Shown here: positions 1 to 8,582 of the stretch, piece by piece
How the letters are laid out: each line of letters opens with the position of its first letter
Numbering within the stretch: the first letter of the stretch is position 1
From: Dyella psychrodurans
Lineage (GTDB): Bacteria; Pseudomonadota; Gammaproteobacteria; Xanthomonadales; Rhodanobacteraceae
Assembly (NCBI RefSeq): GCF_003363265.1
Contig: NZ_QRBF01000001.1
Location: forward strand, 124,001-188,000
Direction of reading: 5' to 3'
Length of the DNA: 64,000 bases
The notes under the pieces: model-generated
The model's database searches: none
Seen by the model: the letters and a program-made list of their open reading frames with translations, nothing else
Told to the model about the DNA's origin: nothing
Position numbers and translations under genes: made by a program

Positions 1-108
1 GCGAGAGGCGACCACTATTGGAGGGCCGGGACTGCCCAATGGGCCCTGGTGCCAGCCGAGGCCTCGGCTGAGACGACCCGAAGTAGACACCTAAGTGGAG
101 AAAGTCAC

Positions 109-885
109 ATGCACGCACATTTCGAACGCACCGGCCCTCTGACTGAAATCGCCAGCTACCCGAGCTGGGCGCAAGACATGGTCGCGGAATGCGAAGAGAC
201 AAAGCAAAGTGTTGTTACCCATGATCTGTGGCCGATCATGCGGGAAGCCAGGCTCAATCACGGTGCCACGCGTCATTTCATGGTGGGCATCTGGCCGGTG
301 ATCGAGCGTTTCCCCGGCTACATGGCCATGAACCTGCTCAAGACCCGCTTCGGCCGCAGCGACGGCGACAATATGGCCAGGCGTTGGCTGGTGCGGAACA
401 TCCGCGTCGAGCAGAATCACGCCGAGTACTGGCTCAATTGGGCCGAGGGTGCCACTATTCCTCGCGAAGAGGTTCTTCACGGCGTGGCGCCCGCCGGAAC
501 GGACGCCCTGGCCAATTGGTGTGAAGAAATCAGCAAGAATGGTTCACTTGCCGCAGGCATGGCCGCCACGAACTATGCGGTAGAAGGGGCTACGGGGGAA
601 TGGTCCCAGTTGCTCTATGACAGCCTCACCTACAGGGAGAGCTTCCCTCAGAACGTTCGTGTGGGTAGCCTGCGCTGGCTACAGTTACACGCGGCCTATG
701 ACGATACACACCCATGGGAGGCACTGGAGATCATCTGTACCCTGCTAGGCAAGTCGCCCGCGCCGCATGATGTGGCGCATATTACGGAATGCGTGAAACG
801 CAGCTACATTTGCATGCGTCTTCTTGCGGATCGCTGTGTGGAAGCGCGGTTTGAACCGTTGGTAGTGAGTGAGGCGGCAGCTTAA
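109..885 (+). CDS. TenA/PqqC-like haem-oxygenase-fold protein
   Basis: The 258-aa product resembles the all-helical TenA/PqqC/iron-dependent oxidase superfamily, with the helix pattern and His/Glu-rich stretches (for example VEQNHAEYW) typical of metal- or cofactor-binding members. Family members include thiaminases and iron-containing redox enzymes; which reaction this one performs cannot be read from the sequence. The start at 109 is chosen because GTGGAGAAAG lies just upstream; an in-frame extension to 49 has no ribosome site. No thiamine genes are adjacent, so a thiamine role is not supported by context. Confidence 0.75.
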   Translation: MHAHFERTGPLTEIASYPSWAQDMVAECEETKQSVVTHDLWPIMREARLNHGATRHFMVGIWPVIERFPGYMAMNLLKTRFGRSDGDNMARRWLVRNIRVEQNHAEYWLNWAEGATIPREEVLHGVAPAGTDALANWCEEISKNGSLAAGMAATNYAVEGATGEWSQLLYDSLTYRESFPQNVRVGSLRWLQLHAAYDDTHPWEALEIICTLLGKSPAPHDVAHITECVKRSYICMRLLADRCVEARFEPLVVSEAAA

Positions 886-952
886 AACGTATGGCCTTGG
901 GCTTTACGCAGCAGCCGTAGGGATGTATCGGTAAACTCAGGCTAAGGACCCG

Positions 953-3712
953 ATGCGTATCGCTCGTACCGTATTGCAGAAGCCGCTTTCGCGACGCCTT
1001 ATGCCGCTGGCCTACGCGCTGGTGGGTATGGTGGCGCTCATACTTGGCCTCACCTGGGGCGCGATGAAGATTCAGGTCACTCTCGCCGGTTTTCTCAACG
1101 GCGAGAGTGTTTGGTCCAAGGCGCAAAAGCAGGCGGTCATCGATCTGCAGGCTTATGCGTCCAGCGGTTCCCGGCACGACCTGGAAGGCTTCAAGACTAA
1201 CTACGCCCTGCTGGGCTACGACCGGTGGGTGCGCGACGTCACCGCCTCCGGTCATTACGACTACAACGAAGTCAAGGCGGCCCTGAGTCATGGCAACGCC
1301 ATTCCCGAGACGATTCCGGGCGTGGTCTTCATGTTCCAGCATGTCAACCAGGCGCCGTACATGAGACAGGCCCTGGCGGCCTGGCGATCCACCGATGACG
1401 CCATCGCCCAACTGGGCACCATCTCCGAAGAACTGCAGCACGCCTACGCCAGCGGTGGGCCGAGTGCGCAGGAGATGGAGCGCCAGCGATCGCGCATTCG
1501 CGCATTGAACGATTTCATCGAACCCCGCAGCGACGATTTCTCGCTGCAGATCGCTCACGGTGCGTTGTGGATGGGCGAGGTGTTGTTCGTCGGCGTGCTG
1601 TTCGCCGCGTGCCTGGCTTCCGCGTTCTGGCTGAGCCTGGCCCGACGCATCCTCGCGCGCATACGTGGCACCGAGGACCGCTTCCAGTTGTTGTTCGACA
1701 GCGCTGCCGACGCGATCGTGATGGTGGACGAATCGCACGGCCGGATTCTCAACGCGAATCGCACGACCAGCCTATGGAGCGGGCGCGATCCGCTCGAGCT
1801 GGTCGGCATGAATTTCCAGGACCTGTTCGTGGATGGCAGCACGCGCGCGGCGGGTTCGTCGACGATCGGCATGCTGCGCACGATGAATGGCATTGCGCGC
1901 ACGGTCGAGACGCACAGCAGCCTTACCACCTGGGGCGCGCAGCCAGTACGTCAGGCGATCATGCGCGACATTTCCGATCGTGTGGCGATGGAGCAGGAAC
2001 GCCGCATCGGCGCCGAGGCCATGGCCAGCGTGGCCGAGGGCGTGATCATTGCCGATGCGGAGCGACGCGTGACGACGGTCAACGCGGCACATACGCGCAT
2101 CACGGGCTACACCTTGCAGTATCTGCAACATCACCGCTTCGACGAGTTGCGCCGCATGCCCGACGGTTCGCCGCTACCGTCGTCGATCTGGGAAATGGTG
2201 GCCGATGGCGGCAACTGGGTCGGCGAAGTGCAGAGCTGGCGTTCGGACGGATCTTCCTATCCGGAGCTGCTCAGCATCAGCGCCATTCGCAATAGCGACG
2301 GCCGCGTGCAGCACTACGTGGCCGTCGTCACCGACATCACCCGCAGCAAGGCCGATCGCCAGCGCCTGGAATACATGGTGGCGCACGATCCGCTGACCGG
2401 CCTGGCCAATCGCAACGAATTCCAGCGGCATTGCACGCATGCGATCGAGACGGCCGCGCGCACGAACGGCGCGACGGCCGTGCTGTTCGTGGATCTCGAT
2501 GCGTTCAAGGCGGTCAACGACAGTTATAGCCACGCGATCGGCGACCGCTTGCTGGTCAAGGTGGCGCAGCGCATTCGCCGCGAGCTGGGCGAGAACGACG
2601 TCGCCAGTCGAATCGGCGGCGACGAGTTCACGGTCTTGCTTGGTGGCTTGCGTACCCGCGAGCAGGCCGCGCAATTTGCCAATCGCCTGTTGATGAGCCT
2701 GTCCGAGCCGATGCTGATCGGCGATTACGAAATCGTGATGAGCGCAAGCATCGGCATTGCGGGCTATCCGCTGGACGGCAGCGATCCGGTTGCGTTGATC
2801 GCCAATGCCGACGCTGCGATGTACGCGGCCAAGACGCAGGAACGCAACACCTATCGTTTCTACACGCCGCTGATGCACGCCGATGCCCGCATGCGTTTGA
2901 TGTTGGGCGCGGACCTGCGTCAGGCATTGATGCGCGACGAGTTCTACCTGGTGTTCCAGCCCAGCGTGGAACTGCGCAGCGGACGCATCGTGGCGGTCGA
3001 GGCATTGCTGCGCTGGCGTCATCCCGAACGCGGCGAGTTGATGCCGGACGAATTCATTCCGCTTGCCGAAAGCCTCGGCCTGATCCGGCGCATCGATGCC
3101 TGGACCATGCGCGCCGTCTGCTCTCAGATACGGCAGTGGGATCAGGCCAAACTGCCGCCGATGCGCGTGGCATTGAACGCATCGGCCGCCACGTTCGGGC
3201 ATCCGGGTTTCATCGACAGCGTGAAGCACGCTTTGCAGACGAGCCAGATCTCGCCGAAGCGGCTGATGTTCGAAATTACCGAAAGCGCCATCCTGCGTTT
3301 GGGCGAGGCGACGGAACAGACCATGCACGCGCTCCACGCATTGGGCATCGGCATCGCCATCGACGATTTCGGTACCGGTTATTCGTCGTTGGCGTATCTG
3401 AAGCTGTCGGGCATCGACTTCCTCAAGATCGATCGTTCCTTCATCAAGGATCTGCCGGACAGCACCAACGACATGGCGATCGTCGAAGCGATGCTGGCCA
3501 TCGCCAAGAGCCTGGACATCTGCACGATTGCCGAAGGCATCGAGACGGCGGCCCAGCACGAATACCTGCTGCGTGCCGGTTGCATCGAAGGGCAGGGGTA
3601 TTACTACTCGCGCGGTTTACCCGCCTCGGAGATCGAGCGCATGCTTTCGCCCAATCCCCGGCATGAAACGTCGCGGCTGCGCCTGGTGCCGCCAAAGTAT
3701 CCGCGCGCTTAG
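953..3712 (+). CDS. Membrane PAS-PAS-GGDEF-EAL cyclic-di-GMP enzyme
   Basis: This 919-aa protein has two membrane segments (about residues 19-40 and 205-230) enclosing a sensor region of about 160 residues. Two PAS domains follow (about 240-345 and 350-465), then GGDEF with an intact GGDEF signature near residue 555, and a C-terminal EAL domain with EALLRW, EITES, DDFGTGYSSL, KIDRSF and AEGIET motifs. Both catalytic motif sets look intact, so it may synthesise and degrade c-di-GMP; net activity is unknown. Its stop overlaps the convergent msrA stop by 4 bp. Confidence 0.93.
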   Translation: MRIARTVLQKPLSRRLMPLAYALVGMVALILGLTWGAMKIQVTLAGFLNGESVWSKAQKQAVIDLQAYASSGSRHDLEGFKTNYALLGYDRWVRDVTASGHYDYNEVKAALSHGNAIPETIPGVVFMFQHVNQAPYMRQALAAWRSTDDAIAQLGTISEELQHAYASGGPSAQEMERQRSRIRALNDFIEPRSDDFSLQIAHGALWMGEVLFVGVLFAACLASAFWLSLARRILARIRGTEDRFQLLFDSAADAIVMVDESHGRILNANRTTSLWSGRDPLELVGMNFQDLFVDGSTRAAGSSTIGMLRTMNGIARTVETHSSLTTWGAQPVRQAIMRDISDRVAMEQERRIGAEAMASVAEGVIIADAERRVTTVNAAHTRITGYTLQYLQHHRFDELRRMPDGSPLPSSIWEMVADGGNWVGEVQSWRSDGSSYPELLSISAIRNSDGRVQHYVAVVTDITRSKADRQRLEYMVAHDPLTGLANRNEFQRHCTHAIETAARTNGATAVLFVDLDAFKAVNDSYSHAIGDRLLVKVAQRIRRELGENDVASRIGGDEFTVLLGGLRTREQAAQFANRLLMSLSEPMLIGDYEIVMSASIGIAGYPLDGSDPVALIANADAAMYAAKTQERNTYRFYTPLMHADARMRLMLGADLRQALMRDEFYLVFQPSVELRSGRIVAVEALLRWRHPERGELMPDEFIPLAESLGLIRRIDAWTMRAVCSQIRQWDQAKLPPMRVALNASAATFGHPGFIDSVKHALQTSQISPKRLMFEITESAILRLGEATEQTMHALHALGIGIAIDDFGTGYSSLAYLKLSGIDFLKIDRSFIKDLPDSTNDMAIVEAMLAIAKSLDICTIAEGIETAAQHEYLLRAGCIEGQGYYYSRGLPASEIERMLSPNPRHETSRLRLVPPKYPRA

Positions 3713-4392
3713 AGCTTTACTTCGACCACGCTCTGTTCCGGTTGATACAGCGCCGGTAACTGTTTCTTCAGCGCTGCCACTTTGGGCGCATCGTTGATCA
3801 CGATGTAAGCATCATCCGGATGGATGCGTGCGTAATCCTGATGGTAGTCCTCGGCCGGGTAGAACGCCTTGAGCGGCTGCACCACGGTCACGATCGACGC
3901 ATCGAACACCTTTGCAGCGGCGAGTTGCGCGATGTAGGACTCGGCAATCTTCTCCTGCTGCGGGCTCGCATAGAAGATTTCGGAACGATACTGCGTACCC
4001 GCATCCGGGCCTTGCCGGTTGAGCTCGGTCGGATCGTGGGCGACTGCGAAATAGACTTTCAGCAACTGACCGTAGCTGATCACTGCCGGGTCGAAAGTGA
4101 TTTTCACGGACTCGGCGTGGCCGGTGTTGCCCTCGCTGACGTCGTCGTAGTGGGCGGTGTTGGCATTGCCGCCGCTGTAGCCGGCCCACACACGCCTGAC
4201 CCCGCGCACATGTTCGAACACCGATTGCATGCCCCAGAAGCAACCGCCCGCCAGGACGGCGGTTTCCGTCCCGTGCGCAGCTGATTTGGGCGTGTCGTAG
4301 GCGGGGTCGGGAAGGTTGGCGTTGCTGGCCATGGCCGAGCAGGCGGTCAGGCCGCTCAGCGCGAACAGGGTGGCAAAACGGCGGGTTTGCAT
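3709..4392 (-). CDS. msrA: Peptide-methionine (S)-S-oxide reductase, lipoprotein form
   Basis: The product (227 aa) reduces methionine-S-sulfoxide in proteins. The catalytic GCFWG motif is present, followed by the expected GNTGHAESV, YFAVAHDPT and AEDYHQDY motifs. The N-terminus carries a signal with a lipobox (LTACS), so it is probably anchored in the periplasm rather than cytosolic. It lies at the downstream end of a minus-strand block behind the S4, barstar and RNase genes. Confidence 0.93.
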   Translation of the reverse strand: MQTRRFATLFALSGLTACSAMASNANLPDPAYDTPKSAAHGTETAVLAGGCFWGMQSVFEHVRGVRRVWAGYSGGNANTAHYDDVSEGNTGHAESVKITFDPAVISYGQLLKVYFAVAHDPTELNRQGPDAGTQYRSEIFYASPQQEKIAESYIAQLAAAKVFDASIVTVVQPLKAFYPAEDYHQDYARIHPDDAYIVINDAPKVAALKKQLPALYQPEQSVVEVKL

Positions 4393-4466
4393 GGGGTGCC
4401 TCCAAGGGAATCCGGATGCCTGGTATTCGCTGGTGACGTCCTGCCGGTTACGTCGGGCGGATAAGG

Positions 4467-4694
4467 TTACCCGCCGCCTGCCACGACACGAATTTCCACG
4501 TCGTCCAACTGCACGATCTGCCCCGCGTGAATTTTGCAGGTCTTGCGCAGCTCCTGCTGTCCGTCGACGTATACCGCGCCGCTGGCCACGATCATTTTCC
4601 CGGCACCGCCGCTGTCGCACAGTCCCACCAGTTTCAGCAGTTGGTTGAGTTCCACGAATGCGTGGTTCTCGAGTTCGAATTCGATATGTTCCAT
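4467..4694 (-). CDS. S4-domain RNA-binding protein (YbcJ type)
   Basis: This 75-aa protein is almost entirely one S4 RNA-binding domain, with the characteristic stretch LLKLVGLCDSGGAGKMIVAS followed by G-x-VYVDG. YbcJ-type proteins bind structured RNA, but their target is not well defined. The start lies 1 bp past the barstar stop codon, so the two genes are probably translated from one mRNA. Confidence 0.85.
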   Translation of the reverse strand: MEHIEFELENHAFVELNQLLKLVGLCDSGGAGKMIVASGAVYVDGQQELRKTCKIHAGQIVQLDDVEIRVVAGGG

Positions 4695-4695
4695 G

Positions 4696-5133
4696 TCAAC
4701 CGTGTGTGGGCAGTGCGATGGGATGTTCGGGGAGGCTGAGGAAAGCGAAGAACGGACGATTCTGCCCGATGGCAAAGCTGGCCGATTCATGCAGGATGGC
4801 CAGCAGCGTGTCGAAGTCCTTGCCGGCGGCTTGACGCAGATCGTTGGCGTGATCGAGCAACAGGGCATGTCCGACGCCATGCAGCCAGCCGAGGTCGCGC
4901 AGGCTGTCCACCAGCGCATCCCAGTTCTGGCCGAAGCCGGCAGGTAGTTTTAATGCGGTGGCCAGGCGCCGCAGCAGTTCGCCTTTGTCCAGGCAACCGG
5001 CCAGATCCGCGCGGCACACATACAGATTGCCTTCCTTGGCCGCAGCGGCGAGTGCGTCGAAGTCGGCCGCGTCGACGAAATACACGCCACCATCGTTGGC
5101 CTGCGTCAGATCGAGGGCGCCCTCTGCGCTCAT
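4696..5133 (-). CDS. Barstar-family ribonuclease inhibitor
   Basis: The 145-aa product matches the barstar family: a C-terminal domain with FGQNWDALVDSLRDLGWL, the helix that plugs the active site of barnase-type RNases. A longer N-terminal extension precedes it. The start codon overlaps the stop of the upstream RNase by 4 bp (ATGA), an arrangement that would couple inhibitor synthesis to toxin synthesis. It presumably protects the cytosol from the exported RNase before export. Confidence 0.9.
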   Translation of the reverse strand: MSAEGALDLTQANDGGVYFVDAADFDALAAAAKEGNLYVCRADLAGCLDKGELLRRLATALKLPAGFGQNWDALVDSLRDLGWLHGVGHALLLDHANDLRQAAGKDFDTLLAILHESASFAIGQNRPFFAFLSLPEHPIALPTHG

Positions 5134-5567
5134 CGGTTCACCTGGAAAGGCTGGAAGCTCTGGTAATGATCGCCGGTGTAATAGAAAACCTGCGGAGGTG
5201 TACCGCCGGTGATGATGCGCCGGGTGGCGCGGTTGCGCGCGCCGGGTGTGTCCACGGTGTACTCGTGATAGTAGCCGCGCGGCTGCGATGGCAGGCGACC
5301 TTCGTAGTTGCCGAAGACCACGCCGTCCTGACTGTAGGGAAATGGACCGCCCTGAAGAATGCGCGCAAGCGTGTCGCAAGCTTCCGGCGGCATGAAGGCG
5401 GGCAGGTCGGTATGGGCGGCAGGGCAGTTGACGTGGCTTGCGGCAGGCAACGACATGTCGCCCTGCGAAACGACGGCGGTCGGCTGCGACGCATGGCGAT
5501 TCCAGAGCAGAAGTCCGCCGACCAGAATCACCAGCAGCAACAGAGAGGTAAGGCGTGATGTAGACAC
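5130..5567 (-). CDS. Exported barnase-like guanyl-specific ribonuclease
   Basis: This 145-aa protein starts with a hydrophobic signal segment (about residues 5-22). The C-terminal half has the microbial RNase N1/T1/barnase signature: FGNYEGRLP, then YYHEYTVDTPG (general base Glu), RATRRIITGG (phosphate-binding Arg) and YYTGDHYQSF (catalytic His). All three catalytic positions appear present, so it should be an active secreted or periplasmic endoribonuclease. The cognate barstar-type inhibitor follows with a 4-bp overlap. Confidence 0.9.
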   Translation of the reverse strand: MSTSRLTSLLLLVILVGGLLLWNRHASQPTAVVSQGDMSLPAASHVNCPAAHTDLPAFMPPEACDTLARILQGGPFPYSQDGVVFGNYEGRLPSQPRGYYHEYTVDTPGARNRATRRIITGGTPPQVFYYTGDHYQSFQPFQVNR

Positions 5568-5700
5568 CGCAGGTTCCTTGTGGTGAGGCGATAAGTGTAG
5601 TGCGTTCAGTGGCTGTAGGCGCTTGCGATGACTTTAAGGACATGCGACCCCGGTCGGCGCTGGCTATACAGAAGCCCCCACTCTCCGCAGGAACAACGAC

Positions 5701-6705
5701 ATGATCCGCAAGCCTTTCTGGTTAGTGATTGTGGCCGGTCTCTATGGCGCGACCGGTTCGCTGTTTGCCGCAGATGTTGCTTCGAACGATCCTCAGATAT
5801 TCGCGCCAGGTGTGATTTCCGGACCGGCCGGCGAGGCATGTCCCGCATTCACCCCGAATGGAAACACCGTTTATTTCGATGTGGGTTCGATGATTCTGGT
5901 ATCGCATCGCGCGCATGGCGCGTGGTCCAAACCGGAGATTGCGCCGTTCTCGGGACAGTGGCTGGATCACGATCCGTCGATGTCGCCGGATGGTTCCTAT
6001 CTCGTGTTTGTTTCCAACCGGCCTGTAACGCCAGGCGGCGATGCATTGGGCGCAACGGTGCACGGCAAGTTTTATCCGGCGCGCGGCGGCCACTTGTGGC
6101 GGGTCGATCGCAAGGGCGACGGCTGGGGACAACCGGTGCATTTGCCGGATGCCGTCAACGCCAGCGATCGCACTTACGCACCCAGTGTCGCGGCGGATGG
6201 CAGCCTGTATTTCATCCATCCGGATGCAGGCGGTGTGTTTCATATTTACAGCTCGGCCTTCGCGCACGGTGCGTACCAGCCTGCCGTGCAGGTTCCCGTG
6301 GGCGATCCGGCGGCATCGACGCACGATCCGGCGATCGCTCCGGATCAATCCTTCATGGTGTTCAATTCGACGGATGCGAAAGACAGCGGCATGGGCGATT
6401 TCTACATCGCGTTTCGCGACGGCGATCATTGGGGGAAACCGATGGATCTCGGTGCGGCGATCAACGGCAAGCCCGGCAAATGGAGTCAGTGGGGCGCGCA
6501 TCTGAGTCCGGATCACCGCACGCTCTACTACACCAGCGATCGCACGACCGAAGTGACATACCCACTGACACCCAAACAGGCCAAGGCGCGACTCGCGCAG
6601 ATGGAAAGCTGGGACAACGGCAACGACAACATCTGGTCGGTGTCGCTTGCGCCATGGCTCGATGCTCATGGTGTCGGCCAAGGCAAGCAAGGCAGTGGTA
6701 CCTGA
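5701..6705 (+). CDS. Exported PD40/WD40-like beta-propeller protein
   Basis: The 334-aa product has an N-terminal signal peptide ending near FAADVAS and then repeats of the type DPSMSPDGSYLVFVSNR, SVAADGSLYFIH and HLSPDHRTLYYTS. These are PD40 (TolB-like) beta-propeller blades. Proteins of this kind usually act as periplasmic binding or scaffold modules; no catalytic motif is visible. A TATACA-type -10 lies about 30 bp upstream. Confidence 0.82.
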   Translation: MIRKPFWLVIVAGLYGATGSLFAADVASNDPQIFAPGVISGPAGEACPAFTPNGNTVYFDVGSMILVSHRAHGAWSKPEIAPFSGQWLDHDPSMSPDGSYLVFVSNRPVTPGGDALGATVHGKFYPARGGHLWRVDRKGDGWGQPVHLPDAVNASDRTYAPSVAADGSLYFIHPDAGGVFHIYSSAFAHGAYQPAVQVPVGDPAASTHDPAIAPDQSFMVFNSTDAKDSGMGDFYIAFRDGDHWGKPMDLGAAINGKPGKWSQWGAHLSPDHRTLYYTSDRTTEVTYPLTPKQAKARLAQMESWDNGNDNIWSVSLAPWLDAHGVGQGKQGSGT

Positions 6706-6832
6706 CCGCCGTGGTCGATCATGAAACGCCCGGGTCAGCCATAACGGCTGGCCCAGGGCCACATGACTTCTGGGCTGGAAATCGCGCTCGTCAAGCAAGC
6801 TAGACTGCGGCTTTGCCACACGCGGAGCCGCC

Positions 6833-8518
6833 ATGCCCCTGTCATCGTTGTCCCTGCGCCTGACCGGGTGCTGCGCTCTTCTGGCTTTTGCGTCGGCCGC
6901 GTCCGCGTGGCCGACCGCGGTAGAGCCCGAGTTGAAATCGGTTGCTGCGCAGCAAAATACCCAGGCCAACCTGCCGCCCATGCTGCAGGACTTCGATGCC
7001 TACGTGGACAGCACCCGCAAGACGTTCAACGTGCCGGGCATCGCGGTGGCCATCGTCAAGGATGGCAAGGTGGTGTTCGAGCAAGGCTATGGTTTGCGCG
7101 AAACGGGCAAGCCGGACAGGGTCGATGCGCATACGTTGTTCGCGATCGCGTCCAACACCAAGGCCTTCACCGCCGCGGCGCTGCAGATGCTGGCCGAACA
7201 GGGCAAGGTGGACATGGATGCACGGGTCACGGATTACCTCCCGTGGTTCCAGATGTCCGATCCCTATGTGACGCACGAGATGCGCGTGCGCGATCTCCTG
7301 GCGCATCGCAGCGGCCTCAGTCTCGGCGCGGGCGATCTGCTGTACTGGCCGCCGACCAGCTACACCACCAAGGACGTGGTCGAACGCCTGGCCAAGGTGC
7401 CGCTTACCAACGGTTTCCGCAGCCACTACGCGTACGACAACATTCTGTTTGCGGTGGCCACGCTGATCATCGAAAAAGCATCCGGACAGACGTACGCCGA
7501 TTACATCCGCGATCACATCTTCAAGCCGGTCGGCATGGACGAATCGTTGATCGACATGACCTACCTCAAACCCGGCATGGATGTCGCCACGGGTCACGCG
7601 TTGTTCGATTTCAAGGATCTCAAGCCCGTACCGCCGATGGCGTGGCTAAACGATCCGGGCGCGGGCGGCATCTACGCCAGTGTGCATGACCTTGCCAAGT
7701 GGATGAACGTGCAGCTCGCGGGCGGCGAATTGCCGGCGACGGATGCGAACGGCAAGCCACGCCACCTCTTTTCGCAGGACAGCCAGAACCAGATGTGGAC
7801 GATGCTGACGCCCATTCCGGTCAACAAGCCGCCGATTCCGGAACTGGAGCCGTTGATGCCCAACTTCTCCGGTTACGGCGAGGGCTGGTTCCTGAGCGAT
7901 TACCACGGCCAGAAACTGGTGTGGCACACCGGCGGTTGGCCGGGCATGGTGTCGCGCGTGACCTTGGTTCCGGGATTGAAGCTGGGCGTGGTCGTGTTGA
8001 CCAATCAGGAATCGGGCGCGGCTTTCAACGCGGTCACCTATCGCGCGCTCGATGCTTACCTCAACCCCGACAAGAAGACCGATTGGGTGGCGGTCTACGA
8101 CAAGGCCGTCAAGCACGCGCACGGCGATGCGGACGAAAGCTGGAAGAAGCATCTTGCTTCGCGCGATGCCGACAGCAAACTGTCGCTGCCGCTGGCAAGT
8201 TATGCAGGAACGTATCGTGACCCGTGGTATGGCGACATCGTCGTCACCAACGAAAACGGCAAGCTGCGCCTGCGCTTCAGCAAGACCAGGCAGCTGATCG
8301 GCACCATGGAACCGTGGCAGCACGACACCTTCATCGTGCGCTGGGACGATCGCGCGCTCAACGCCGACGCCTTCGTCAACTTCGCGCTCGATAGCGACGG
8401 CCATGTGCGCGAAGTGCGCATGGAACCGGTGTCGCCGCTGACGGATTTCAGTTTCGATTTCCAGGATTTGCGTCTGGTGCCGTTGAAGAATGCCGAAGCG
8501 TCGGCCAAGGCTGAGTAA
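6833..8518 (+). CDS. Exported serine hydrolase of the class C beta-lactamase/PBP family
   Basis: This 561-aa protein has a signal peptide and a beta-lactamase/transpeptidase-like domain. The S-x-x-K motif appears as SNTK in LFAIASNTKAFTAAAL, the Y-x-N motif as YDN in HYAYDNILFAVA, and the third motif as HTGG in VWHTGGWPGM. A C-terminal extension of about 120 residues resembles the DUF3471 domain that often follows this fold. The family includes esterases, DD-peptidases and AmpC-like enzymes; the substrate is not evident. Confidence 0.88.
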   Translation: MPLSSLSLRLTGCCALLAFASAASAWPTAVEPELKSVAAQQNTQANLPPMLQDFDAYVDSTRKTFNVPGIAVAIVKDGKVVFEQGYGLRETGKPDRVDAHTLFAIASNTKAFTAAALQMLAEQGKVDMDARVTDYLPWFQMSDPYVTHEMRVRDLLAHRSGLSLGAGDLLYWPPTSYTTKDVVERLAKVPLTNGFRSHYAYDNILFAVATLIIEKASGQTYADYIRDHIFKPVGMDESLIDMTYLKPGMDVATGHALFDFKDLKPVPPMAWLNDPGAGGIYASVHDLAKWMNVQLAGGELPATDANGKPRHLFSQDSQNQMWTMLTPIPVNKPPIPELEPLMPNFSGYGEGWFLSDYHGQKLVWHTGGWPGMVSRVTLVPGLKLGVVVLTNQESGAAFNAVTYRALDAYLNPDKKTDWVAVYDKAVKHAHGDADESWKKHLASRDADSKLSLPLASYAGTYRDPWYGDIVVTNENGKLRLRFSKTRQLIGTMEPWQHDTFIVRWDDRALNADAFVNFALDSDGHVREVRMEPVSPLTDFSFDFQDLRLVPLKNAEASAKAE

Positions 8519-8582
8519 GTTCGGGCGTTGAATTTCGGGTTCGTTGAACGTGGGCTTCCAAGACATATTTCAGGAGAGAACT

